Source: Phymatolithon calcareum (lineage: Eukaryota > Rhodophyta > Florideophyceae > Hapalidiales). Taken from it: DNA of 64,000 nucleotides. The position numbers were made by a program, and so were the translations under genes. Positions 42,050 to 52,146 of the stretch are shown here, piece by piece (the first letter of the stretch is position 1; each line of letters starts with the position of its first letter). Under the pieces are notes generated by a model, which saw nothing but the letters and a program-made list of their open reading frames with translations, was not told the origin of the DNA and did not search any database. The DNA lies in the NCBI GenBank assembly GCA_977006965.1, contig OZ345358.1:2852001-2916000 (forward strand), in the 5' to 3' direction.

Positions 42050-42226
42050 GGGAGTTTTGGATTTCGGCTCGAATGCTCGGCTCGCAGCCTTCGCCTGCAC
42101 GGCCCTTCGACTACGCGGAGTCGGGGCTCTTCCCAACCTTCTTGTTCGCAACCGTCGTCATGCAAGTCAGCACGGAGACAACTGCTCTCAAGTTCCCTTT
42201 TCCCTTTGTCGTGCGTTCGTTCGAAG
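42050..42226 (+). repeat. First unit of an old tandem repeat split by the Ty3 element
   Basis: This 177-bp segment resembles 47530-47690: both contain CTTCGACYACGCGGAGTC and encode PFDxAES...FLxATV in one frame. The left flank of the Ty3 insertion continues, after the element, into GTTGATGGCCAAGCCAAGG, which aligns with GTCGACGACCAAGCCAAGG at 47697-47715. The element therefore landed in a locus with at least two repeat units. Confidence 0.6.
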
Positions 42227-42406
42227 TGTAGACACGCAATGTTACAGGAGTGAAATGAGCGACATTTACACTCTCTGTGATATCATAACGCCCCTGCCCA
42301 TTTAGAGCGGCGATCCTGATCGCACCTTAGCCGGGGCATCGCATCACAGAGATATCACCCACTTCAAGATAAACCTTACCTTCTCTTTCCACTCCCAGTG
42401 ACTACA
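42227..42406 (+). repeat. 5' LTR of the Ty3-type element
   Basis: 180 bp, TGTAGACACGCAAT at the start and CCCAGTGACTACA at the end. An internal inverted pair, CTCTCTGTGATATCA and TGATATC-related CACAGAGATATCA, could form a stem around the middle of the LTR. Confidence 0.93.
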
Positions 42407-42441
42407 GGAATTTCTTTCCTGAGACGAAGATTGTTCAAGAA

Positions 42442-43380
42442 ATGGATGACCGTCGAACCAATGGAAGCGGAAGTATTTCGTCGGCGCAACCTACCGATCG
42501 GCAACCAACCGCCGCGCTTTTCCAACCCGTGAGCCACCCGATTTTGCGGAGTCTCGACCCAAGAGTTGTGACAAGTTTTTGAAGGAGAGGAAGCGGTACG
42601 AAGATGAGGTCAACGAGAAGAAGAAGAAATTCCCGGCGATGACGGTGGAATCTTACAAGGTGTCAATCGACAGGAGTCTTCTCGAGTCTATGTTCATCCT
42701 TGGGAAGTTCAATGACATATCAAGAGCTAAGACAGCTGAAGCTTTGACATCGAACGATATTCAAAAGTTTATTGAAGGTTTGGTGGAGAAGAATGAAGAC
42801 GAACAGGTACATCCGGAAATCATAGAGAAGGCTCTACACAGTTTTCGAATGCCAATGCACGTCGTACAAGCAGAGGCAAAGATTCTGGAGTTTGCTAAAT
42901 ATTTCTTCTCAAGATTAGAAGTAGCTGGGTACCCGAGCTTCAAGCAAAACAATCCGAAGAAAACCATAGCCCTAATGCAGGATAAGGTTTTCCTAACAAA
43001 TTTGAAGAAGGTAATGGAAAGGCACCTCGAATATCAGCACGGATTGAAGCAGGACCTCAGAGCCTACATCAATTTACTGTGCAAGGAAGCTGAGATATAC
43101 CAATGGGCAGAATGCATGCGCCCCAAGGTTACAAACTCAACACCGAAGAAGTCCCAAAAATCTGAATTCCAAGTGGATACGAAACCAAAGAAGCGGATTC
43201 CAATATGTCTTAATCCCCCATGTAAGGCCAAAGGAAAAAGGCACTTCCTAAGCGACTGAGAAGATTGCGAAGAAGGCGAGAAGAAACGGCTATGTGAGGA
43301 ATACAAAAAGAAAGGGGCGAAGAAAGCGTCCAGCTGAAACAGCGACGCATATCCAACAAATACTACACTCATCAAGGCAA
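42442..43380 (+). pseudogene. Gag of the Ty3-type element
   Basis: An ATG at 42442 opens about 48 codons before a frameshift near 42575; the next frame is open to 43259. It is helical and Lys-rich, with a capsid-like region. At the end comes CLNPPC-KAKGKRH-FLSD-stop, a zinc knuckle of the C-x4-C-x6-H-x4-C type in which the last Cys codon is TGA (43257-43259). A further TGA follows at about 43336. Confidence 0.7.
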
Positions 43381-43832
43381 GATTTGGGGGAGCGGAATCA
43401 AGACTGATATGCGCGGATGCAGGTTCAGATATCAATCTGATGCTTCCGGACCTTTATGAAACGTTAATGCAAACCGGGGCCCGAATCGAAACAAAGACGT
43501 TCCAGAATGAACGCAAATATGCATTGGCAGCAGCAACCAATTCAGGGAACAAACCTATCTATATCTCCTGCAATAAGAAGGTGAGGTTTACAACATAACT
43601 CTTCATCTGTCATGCAAAAACGCTCACAATACGAGAATTGGTGTGGCAGGTTCCAGACCAAGAGGTTAAAGGGCCCCTACAAGGACGACCAATACTAGAA
43701 GCACTTGGAATAGACACAAAAAGCGTCCTTGAAGCAGCATGCGATCGATATGAAGGTGTTCTGCAAGCTAATCATCTCATCAATGAAAAGCAGTATCGTG
43801 ATGGAACTATTGCCAGAATCATGTCAGATTGA
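43381..43832 (+). pseudogene. Aspartic protease region of the Ty3-type element
   Basis: The frame reads RLICADAGSDINLMLPDLYETL, matching the retropepsin active site (family D-S/T-G; here DAGSD). It is followed by YISCNKKV and GRPILEALGID, the usual end of the protease fold. It is interrupted by a TAA near 43598 and a TGA at 43830. Confidence 0.65.
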
Positions 43833-44259
43833 GTATATCATTCCGATAAGGCCGCTTATGATTACGATGACGGATCTGAAAGCGATGAAGACTGGTTGGA
43901 CTTGGGCAGCGATACCAAGGAGGAGATGGACGAATCTCTGGCAAAAATGGCGACTAAAGCAGCGGAAGAAGGACTTTCAACAAGGAGACAGTGGAGCACC
44001 TCATCCTGCACTGTTCTGGGAGGACTGCCTCTCGACAAAAATTCATCGGAAGAGTGCGAGACAAAACGGTAGAAAATCTGTGCAGGGAGAGACCCGTATA
44101 GATACTCCATTATTTGAACAATGAGAAATTACTTTAGGGTTATTTCTGGCATTAATTAACGCATTCTGCATTAAAGAAAGAAAGGACTGTCAAAATCTGG
44201 ACAGGAAACATTACTCGACATGCTAGAAACGTATCGAGATGTTTTCAGATTACGCCTTG

Positions 44260-45190
44260 GAAATGACCCGCCCGCTAAGGTCGAACCGATTTGAGTCGTA
44301 TTGAAGCCCGGCACAACACCAGTGATATGCAAGCCGAGGCGATACACGGCCGACCAACGCGATTTCATGTCCAAGTATATGTCCAAGCTAGAGGAGTATG
44401 GGTTCATTGCGCCTAACTCAAATGCCTCGTGGGCCGCATCACCACTATTGGTAGCGAAAGCACTTATCGAATGACGTTCGATTTAACCCCGGCAAATGCA
44501 AGGACTGTACCTGTGTCATGACCGATGCCGAATATTGAAGCACAACTCATGGATGTCTCTGGGAGCAAGTTTTTGGCTACGATGGACTTTTGCAGTGGGT
44601 ACTGGCAACTACCCCTGGACGAAGAAGGTCAGAATGCGCACAGTTTCCACAAGCCATTTGGGATATTTAAGCCATTACGGACATTACAAGGTGCGATGAA
44701 CAGCGGAGCGAATTTTAAGTCCCGAGTCGAGCCGTGCTTTGTAACCCTGCGAGAATTTTTGAAGGCTTGGCTTGTCGATTTTCTTTTTCACGCTAAAACA
44801 GAACCAAGTCTTTTAATGGCATTGGGAGAATGTCTCAAGATTTGTGAACAGAGACAACTCAAAATCAACGCAAGGAAGTCTGTGCTATTCACTAAGCAAG
44901 TGCGTTGGTGTGGCCGACTGATTGATGAACATGGGATACAATGTGATCCGCGGAGACTCAGTGGTCTCAAGGAGATACATATGCCCAAGAATGCAGCAGA
45001 GCTATGCCAATACTTACACTGCGTCCAGCGGATGGCTTCAAGTATACCTGATTTCGCACACAGAAGTGAAGCGCTACGAAGCGTTCTGGAAACTGCTTAC
45101 AACAAGGCGCAAGAAGAAAGCGATTAAAATTATTTCGTTGGACAGCCTCGGGTGGGGACCGGAGCACGAAGAGTCATTCAAGTCGTTGCA
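44260..45190 (+). pseudogene. Reverse transcriptase of the Ty3-type element, active site altered
   Basis: From VEPI-stop-VVLKPGT through PRRYTADQRDFM, YRMTFDLTPANARTVPVS-stop-PMPNIE, FLATMDFCSGYWQLPLDEE and WLVDFLFHAKTE to VRWCGRLIDEHGIQCDPRR. The normal WLDDFL catalytic motif reads WLVDFL, so the first catalytic Asp is Val. Stops are at 44293, 44519 and elsewhere, with a frameshift near 44470. The TGA at 44519 stands where relatives have Trp (WPMP). Confidence 0.8.
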
Positions 45191-45520
45191 AGAAACTTCC
45201 GAAATGCGGTAAAGCTATCACACTGATACTATAACAAAGCGATCTGTATATTTACGGATGCCTCGGATGCGCATTGGGCCGCCGTGGTTACGCAATGCGA
45301 TGAGAGCGAACTGAAAAAGGACATAATGCAGCAAAAGCATGAGCCGCTGGCATTTCTTAGTTCATCTTTCAAGAGAGCACAAGAACGATGGAGCACATTC
45401 GAGAAGGAAGCCTATGCCATTTTGAAGGGCTTCCGAAAGCTCGACTACATGCTCGCAGGGGAAACAAAAATCCACCTATAAACTGATCATAGGAATCTGC
45501 TTTTTGCATTTCATCCGATG
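45191..45520 (+). pseudogene. RNase H of the Ty3-type element
   Basis: AICIFTDASDAHWAAVVTQ carries the first catalytic Asp, then EPLAFLSSSFKRAQERWST and EKEAYAILKGFRKLDYML with the catalytic Glu. The next block is IHL-stop-TDHRNLLFAFHP, where TAA replaces a Tyr-type codon just before the TDHRN motif. Confidence 0.75.
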
Positions 45521-46650
45521 GCAATGGTACCAAAGATTGGCAGCCACGTGATCAGCAAGGTTCAAAGATGGGCCGTGTACTTATCGGCGTTCTCGTACAC
45601 AATTGATCATGTGGAAGGCAAGCGAAACGTTATGCCTGATATTATGTCACGATGGCTATCTGGGTACAGAGGCAAGAAAAGCATGAGCCGCAGGGTTTCT
45701 GAAACATTGATGGAAAATGGCATCGTGGAATCACCTTCCAGCGAAGATTTTGTGCGGTCAAAAACACGTATGATCATCGCGGAACAGAAGAAACATGAAA
45801 AATCAAGGCCGGAAACTGCGGCAAAGAAGGAAGGGGATCTGTACTATCTAAGCAAACAAGTTTGGATCCCGGATGAACCAATCGAACTCCAGCTTAAGGC
45901 CCTGAATGTAGCATATTGCGGTGCAGGTGGACACAGAGGATTCGAATCAACAAGCAGCGCTTTGAAAGAGAAGTTTTTGTGGAGCTCAATTGTTAACGAT
46001 TGCAAGGAGTTCGTGAAAAAGTGCATTCACTGCATCATATCGAAAAGCGGTACCGAGATCCCACGCTCACTGTCATCGGTATTACACGGAAATGCTCCCA
46101 ACGAAGTAATACATTTCGATTTTTTGTATATGGGTCCAAGTACTACCGGGCACAAATACATTTTCGTCATCGAGGACGATTTTTCGTCTTATGTATGGCT
46201 TTGTACATCCGTCGCTGCAAATGCGGACACAGCAGCTGAAGAGCTGGCACGCTTGATGCGCACAGTCACTGTTATGAACAACTGGGTATCGGATCAAGGA
46301 TCGCATTTCCGGAACGTTTTGATGGAAAATCTCGCTGATATCCACAAATCAGACATCATTCACGGTAGCATACTCCCTGTGGGTAAACGGAATCGTTGGG
46401 AGAGTAATGCGAACTGTGCTTGCAGCTTGCAACACTCTTTTGTCCGAATTGAAACTCGCGCCCCAGGATTGGACTGCAGTGACAGGCATGTTGATGACCT
46501 TTATCAACGAATGTCCCCTCAAGAAGCTGGGTTCCAACACCGATAGAACATACAGAAGTCCGCTTCAAGTCATGACTGGTATCAAGCCAATGCGTACACA
46601 ACAAGTCATTGGCTGCGAGGCACATAATTGGAAGATGAGAAGTTGAAAAG
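45521..46650 (+). pseudogene. Integrase of the Ty3-type element, third catalytic residue lost
   Basis: The N-terminal HHCC zinc finger is present (GGHRGFESTSSALKEKFLW then CKEFVKKCIHC), followed by the core: HFDFLYMG (first Asp), VSDQGSHF (second Asp), a frameshift near 46370, and NGIVGRVMRTVLAACN. In relatives the last block is NGTVERVMR, so the catalytic Glu has become Gly. The C-terminal core SPLQVMTGIKP is intact. Confidence 0.8.
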
Positions 46651-46799
46651 GCAAGGGCTAGGCAATTACTCGAGAATAACACACTTCAGTCTTCAATGGC
46701 GAACATGCACAAAGATGTCGCGGAAAAGGTCAGCAAGAATCGGTTGAAGCAAATCAAGCAACACAACAAAAAACACTAGCATAGTAAGTCACCAATTTC

Positions 46800-47265
46800 A
46801 ATTAGGTCATTTTGTGGTTGTACGTGTTCCGGACGGCAAGGAGAAGAAGCAAAAACTGCAGTTCAAATGGATCGGTCCTAAGCGAGTGACTGCAATTGTC
46901 AGCGAATTGCTCTACGATGTAACAAGCATAGTGGATGGGAAAACGGATCGGGTCCATGCCAGCAGAATGCAGTTGTACCATGCTGATGTTGATGGAAAAA
47001 GACAAGAAATGAGCTGACGAAACAAGCGGAACACTCTGAGGCTAAGTACGAGATAATCGAAAGACTTGTGGATATAGGAGAAGCACCAGATGGAATCTTC
47101 GTACAAGTTCAGTGATCAGGTTTGCCGGACAGAAGTGATTGGACGTGGCAGAAAATAGAAGAAATTCATGAAGATGTACCCGAAGAGCTTGCAGCATTTT
47201 TGTCCAACACACGCAAGAAAAAGCTGGCGAAGAAGGCCAAGCAAACATTGCGAATCAATGATTAA
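46800..47265 (+). pseudogene. Integrase C-terminus with chromodomain-like tail
   Basis: LQFKWIGPKRVTAIVSELLY and RVHASRMQLYHADVDG form the SH3-like part common to this lineage. In another frame follows YEIIERLVDIGEAPDGIFVQVQ-stop-SGLPDRSDWTWQKIEEI, a chromodomain-like pattern in which TGA stands at a conserved Trp. The end is the basic tail RKKKLAKKAKQTLRIND, whose DNA recurs in the miniature element at 5.28-5.36 kb. Chromodomains steer integration to chromatin. Confidence 0.65.
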
Positions 47266-47290
47266 TACACGCTTCGAGTGTATAGGGCCC

Positions 47291-47470
47291 TGTAGACACG
47301 CAATATTGCAGAAGTGTAATGAGCGATATTTACACTCTCTGTGATATCATAACTCCCAAGCCCATTTGAAGCGGCGATCCTGATCGCACCTTAGACGGGG
47401 CATCGCATCACAGAGATATCACCCATTTCAAGAAAAACCCTACTTTCTCTTTCCACTCCCAGTGACTACA
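47291..47470 (+). repeat. 3' LTR of the Ty3-type element
   Basis: 180 bp, same ends as the 5' LTR, about 92% identical to it. Confidence 0.93.
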
Positions 47471-47474
47471 GAAG

Positions 47475-47760
47475 GTTGATGGCCAAGCCAAGGTTTCCGT
47501 CTGAGGATGACGTCGTCCCTGTCCCGGAGGTTTCTAGACTTTGGCTCGAGTGCTTGGATCCTACACGCGTCACCCCTGTGAATCCCTTCGACCACGCGGA
47601 GTCCGTGACTTCCCAACCCTTCTTGACCGCAACCGTTTCGCCGCACAACCAGTTCGGTGACATTCGCGCTCAAGATCCCTTTCCACTTCTCAAGGTCGAC
47701 GACCAAGCCAAGGTCGCCGCCGGAGAACGACGCCGACGTCTACATGCTTACTCAGTCTGG
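47475..47760 (+). repeat. Second part of the split tandem-repeat locus, PFDHAES unit
   Basis: From 47476 a frame of 177 codons runs to 48009, with PVPEVSRLWLECLDP, PFDHAESVTSQPFLTATV and DPFPLLKVDDQAKVAAGE. The unit is shared with 42050-42226. Downstream (47790-47870) the sequence becomes a CTCT-rich run. The parent gene or element is not recognised. Confidence 0.5.
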
Positions 47761-47914
47761 TGTCCCCTATCTATTGGGGGTTTTGTTCGTTTGTCTTTCT
47801 TTCCTCCTCATTTTGTCTTGTCTCTCTCTCTCTTTTCTTCTCTCTCCTCTCTTGAGTTTTTCTCTCCCATGTGGCGCCGGGTTTTTTTTGGAGCCTGGCG
47901 CTACACTAGCAATT

Positions 47915-48022
47915 GTTCGAGCCTATTTCAAAGTGTCGTCTTTGAGAGCAGCATTGATATATTTTTGCGCAGCATTTTTGCGATCTTTCTTTTCAATAAG
48001 CGCCCGTAGTATTTTCAGTGTC
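47915..48022 (-). repeat. Dispersed ~110-bp fragment, copy 1
   Basis: Matches 61160-61270. On the minus strand it encodes LIEKKDRKNAAQKYINAALKDDTLK then a stop; the other copy encodes PIEKEYLKNAVQKYVNVALK. The shared peptide shows it was coding. Parent unknown. Confidence 0.6.
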
Positions 48023-50174
48023 CTTTTCCCCGCTCTCTATCATGACAGAGAGCGTGGAAAAGGAGTCGAGGATAGAAGGGCAACTATGACGTCAGAGTTA
48101 CCTTTCCATCCTCGGCTCTGGAGGGAAAACGAGTATTCATCGGAGTATTCAAATCCACCAAACTGAACCATTCATTGAACTTCTTTCATATTGAGCAATG
48201 TCGCAAATGTAGGGACGCCCTCTTTCACAATATTCATATCAAAATATGCATCATGATCCATGCACCTTCTCTGAAATTCGATCCCCATAAACTGCGAGTT
48301 GAGAATAAATGAATTGCTTATTTGAGAATTTTCTTTTGCGTCGAAGTCTCCAATGTGTCTGAGCACTCATTTTGCCCATAAATGCGACCTTCCATGCTTG
48401 CCAATCGAAAAACATATCTTCCGACTCTGTATGCAACGACATCCGCCTTGCATCCAATATTCAATTCCCCTGTAAATCTTCATTTGTTCCACTCCACCAA
48501 CCGACGTCAACATGAATCTCGTCTGGAAAGAAATCACATCATGTTAAAGCTCTTTGATTGTACTTTGCGAATCTCCCTGGAAAATGTTTCACTTTCAGCG
48601 ATTGAACCGCAAGCATAAAGAGCATGATGAGTGCTTTGGACGCTCGGGCACCGTATTCGATCATGTTAGCTTCTTGTCAAAGACTCTACTTCAAGAATGA
48701 TTGAGCTTCCCAAGCAAGTCTCATGTACCACAACTTTCGTTCTGCCTCTCGTTCATGATACCTCGAAGTGAGGAACCCATCTGCTTGCTGCACACAAAGC
48801 TCAAATCACCGGCCGATATACATGCCATCCAATTGTATGTATCGTTTTCATAGTTTTTAACCCATTTGCCTCAATGCGCTTCTGACACTCTCAGCCACGC
48901 AACCGATGAAGCGCCCTGCCTTCACTCCATCGGATGTCATGGTCGAAGTCGGCTTGTTTCAAGTTCGAACTGTTGCTGTAACACAGAGAGCTCTGATCCT
49001 CCCCCACCGATGTGCTCACCGTGCTCCAGAAAAGTACAAACAGTTTCTGCGGCTTCCAAAGAAATACTGATGTCATATTAAAAGCTTTGCTTGGTGCAGC
49101 CGAGCTTCTATTGCCTGAGTCCAAAGGTTGCCAAGTTCGTCACTCAGTCGAAAAGGAATCTCCTGAATGACTTGCAAGAATTAATGCGTCTTTTCCTGCC
49201 CACGTTGGTACATGAACAGAAAGCTTCCGCTATCGCTTTCGATTCGGAAATGTTTTCGAGGGACATCATGATAACTTTCCCGCTGGGCCTGGAGAAACAA
49301 GTGAGCTGTACTGCAGTGATGTTCTCAACAGCTTCTCTCTCGTCCAGTCAAGCTCATTTAGGGAGGTCTTGTGCGAATCGTCTTTCATCGCGGCTATTGT
49401 GGTCGCCTTATGTCCACTGAAGTCAAAGCAATCACCTGCAATGCCATTCATTATGAACGGGAGCCAACCTGTTACGGGCTCAGCCAGGGCTGGAGACTCG
49501 CAACTCCCGGGAACAATGCAGAGCACATGCGATGAAAAGATAGAGAAGAATTTCTCAGAAGATCCGATTGCAGTCACAGTTCCAACGTTTGTGAGGAGAA
49601 TTGCAGAAATGAGAAAATTTCGAGATACAGTGTGCCCCCGAAAGTTGTGCGTCGTTCTATCATGCAGTGCAGATGATTGGTTGGTATGCAAAAGCCACCT
49701 ACTTCGGAGCTTTGCCAAGAATGACACAAGCAAAACGACCCGAACGTACTTCTGGCTTCTCAGATCTCAAATGCAACGCCACAATTCTTGCCGCAGAGCT
49801 GCGTCTCTCCAGCTAACTGTACGGAAATCCTTGTTACAGAACTATACACATTGGGAGGTCAGCAGTGAAAAAAATTATTGCCAATGATTGAGCTATTGAA
49901 AACCATTTCATGATCCTCTATGTTTTCAACAAAGCCTGCTCATCTTACAACAACATTAAATGGACCAACTTGGCACCAATTTCACGTGCAGAGTACCATT
50001 CGTTATCGCGAAATCACATTCGCCGCAACAGTGACGAATGTTTGACTTGTAATGCTTGGGCTTTTTGCCAATGCGAGGTTTCGCGATTACGGCAATGGAT
50101 CAGCCAACGTGTTCAGCTATGAGCCCGTGCGAGACGTTGCTGATTATCAACCACAACCTCAGAAGGTAGATTAC
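48023..50174. other. Unassigned, decayed coding remnants
   Basis: On the minus strand, 48457-48172 and upstream frames (to about 48580) read like one protein broken by frameshifts (RHIGDFDAKENSQISNSFIL, then MGIEFQRRCMDHDAYFDMNI). At 49266-49733 (minus) and 49369-49887 (plus) long frames overlap. I recognise none of them. They may be decayed transposase or host-gene relics. Confidence 0.35.
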
Positions 50175-51018
50175 GTAAACTGTTGCTGCGCACATCGCTA
50201 AGGCCCATTGTAGGACTTTCGAACAACTGCTGTTCGTGGCGTTGTTAAACAGTATCTCTATTCGTAATTAAGTGGATTTATTGCGAAGGTACCATGTGTC
50301 CCGACGTGAGGAAATTTGACACCTTTCTTAGCATGAAGGTTACGCAGATGAGGACTTAGCGCAGACACAGAGGGATATTCGATACCTGCAAGAGCACGAA
50401 TTGTTGAACGTCCCAGCGAAGAGGGCCGTGGAAGGAAAGGTCACCCACAAGGACGAAAAATTGCGAATCTATTGGGCATGGAGCGAGACGGAGAAGGCCA
50501 AAAAACGCAAAATCGCCGTGGATATGAGCGAGAATCCAAGCCCCGTAATCCAAATCAAGTCGATAAAACACAGACTTTTGGCAGTCAAATGGTTTTTCGG
50601 CCGCTTCCCTTCGCGAAATCCCTCGGCATATATCGACAACTACGACGAACTATCAGCGATGCTGCTGGAAACCCTTCAACAAAACCTAACGCAGCCGCAG
50701 ATGAATGATAGAACAGAAGAGGAAGTGAAACAAGCGATGGAAAAAACTAATGATGCTAGAAATCGAGACGGAAGAGGAGATGATGGGGGCGATATACTGT
50801 ACTCTTCCCTAGAAATGCGAAGCTGCTCTGGTGTCGTAGTGCGCCGGCGTTGAGGGCTTCTAAAATAAAAACCTACAATCCCCCCCCCTAGTATCTCCAT
50901 TCAGGACATACAGAATAATTCTGTTATGAAAGGAGAAAACTGTTTAATTAACGCCGTGAACAGCAGTTCTTCGAAATTCGTTCAATGAGCCTTAGCGATG
51001 TGTTCAGTAACAGTGTAC
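50175..51018 (+). mobile_element. Fold-back unit A with ~80-bp inverted arms and a GRFP-family insert
   Basis: The arms 50175-50258 and 50938-51018 are inverted copies with core ACATCGCTAAGG and GAACTGCTGTTC / GAACAGCAGTTC. Between them sits a GRFP-family copy. A second such unit lies at 52036-52671, and the DNA to the right of both is also shared, so the unit is part of a larger duplication. Confidence 0.7.
50332..50853 (+). pseudogene. GRFP-family protein, longest open copy (copy 5)
   Basis: 174 codons open after a TAG at 50329-50331, with no ATG before codon 109, so it is 5'-truncated like the others. It reads DEDLAQTQRDIRYLQEHELLN, EKAKKRKIAVDM, then the core SIKHRLLAVKWFFGRFPSRNP, METL-like LLETLQQNLTQ, and EEVKQAMEKTNDARN. 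After the stop (TGA) comes the family tail GAGGGCTTCTAAAATAAAAA. It forms a subgroup with copy 1 (WFxGxF...RNP) distinct from copies 2, 4, 6 and 7. Confidence 0.6.
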
Positions 51019-51500
51019 TTCGCCCTGTTTGATTAGTGGGCACGGAGGTGACGGGTTTTAAATGCTGTACTCCATAAACTCACCACGCACTAAATACAGT
51101 AGCAATTCTTGGCCTCATATGTACGAACCCGCGAACTATTCAGAGTTTCTGTCGGCTAATAATTGGCGCAGACTACATAACATTCAATTATCATCGTCTC
51201 CTACAGCAGAGTACTTTGTACAACAGACTGCTACAAGAAGAAGAAAATATTATGTTCTGGAAGTTACCGACCAATAAAACACTTTCTGCCACGTTTCCGT
51301 CTAGCTACATATATTGGGCAGGTTCCAATAATATCGCTCACCACGCAGAGGGAATACTCTTACTGTTGCGTGCACGTTACCGCATCGCGCCCGCAGTTCC
51401 GGCATCCGCTGGATACACCGCAAGCGCTCTCGCGACGTGTGATAGCACACGCGGTGCTCCTCAATTCGCTGGCACTCTGTCCACCGTTTCTGGTCTAATA
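50938..51500 (+). repeat. Duplicated segment, copy A
   Basis: About 560 bp, closely similar to 52589-53125 in the same orientation, for example CCACGTTTCCGTCTAGCT and GCACGTTACCGCATCGCGCC / GCACGTAACTGCATCGCGCC. Begins with the right arm of fold-back unit A. Confidence 0.85.
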
Positions 51501-52035
51501 TGAGACGCTCTGACCTCTTCGAAGCTCAGACTATTCATTCTTACAATAGATGACTGTTTTTACGTTACTTGTGTATGTCGCTGATTCATCCGATCAGAGG
51601 CACCTGACCTCATTTTCAACAGGAAACTCGAACCCGAGAATTTGCGCAATGAATTACCAACGACCACTGAACAGAGTGCACCTGAAGCTCCTTAGACGAC
51701 TTTACAAATTCTGTTAGCGACTAGTTAAGTCTTTTTATTCTGATTTGCCAAAAACGCTAAGTTGTCGTTTCGCTCTCTAACTTCTAAAGTACAATGGAGT
51801 AGTTTTCCCCCTCGATGCCCAATTATGGGCCAGAGGTATTTTTTTGAGCCCCACCAGATCGTGTCGTAACCACAACTCGAAAACAAAAGCAGACCATACC
51901 CATGGCCTCTTAATACTCGCAAAGTTGCCCCATGTGTCTGCAGATGCGTTCGTAAGTTATTTTGTAGATTTTTATTTTAAAAAATAAAAATCAAAATTTC
52001 TTCTTTTTCTCTAGCTTTCTCAGCAGTTAGGCGAG
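51501..52035. other. Spacer between duplicated units
   Basis: Contains a diverged copy (51921-51960) of the AAGTTGCCCCA...GTAACTTTTAAATAA tail found at 22.1 kb. A 65-codon minus frame (51725-51922) has no recognised motif. Confidence 0.45.
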
Positions 52036-52146
52036 GTAAACTTTTGATGCACACATCACTAAGGTCCATTAAACGACTTTCGGACAACTGCTGTTCGCGG
52101 CGTTGTTTAAACAGTATCTCCTTCCATGACAGAGTATCAGAATAAC

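Larger units (their letters stand above)
42223..47474 (+). mobile_element. Ty3-type LTR retrotransposon, complete outline but inactive
   Basis: A 5244-bp element (42227-47470) with 180-bp LTRs is flanked by GAAG on both sides (42223-42226 and 47471-47474). Order is gag, protease, RT, RNase H, integrase, C-terminal chromodomain-like part, so it is Ty3/Gypsy-type. The LTRs differ at about 15 of 180 positions (roughly 8%), making it much older than the miniature element at 4.8 kb. Several stops and frameshifts, plus loss of catalytic residues in RT and integrase, make it inactive. A purine-containing TATAGGGCCC precedes the 3' LTR. Confidence 0.93.

Noticed and set aside
42227-47470. TGA read as Trp or Cys (genetic code change)
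   Set aside because: PDX1 and Rit1 in the same window both end in TGA, so TGA is a normal stop; the TGA codons in elements go with other lesions.
50175-51018. LTR element formed by the 50-53 kb direct repeats
   Set aside because: The repeats include inverted arms, lack TG...CA ends and a short flanking duplication, and the space between holds no gag or pol.
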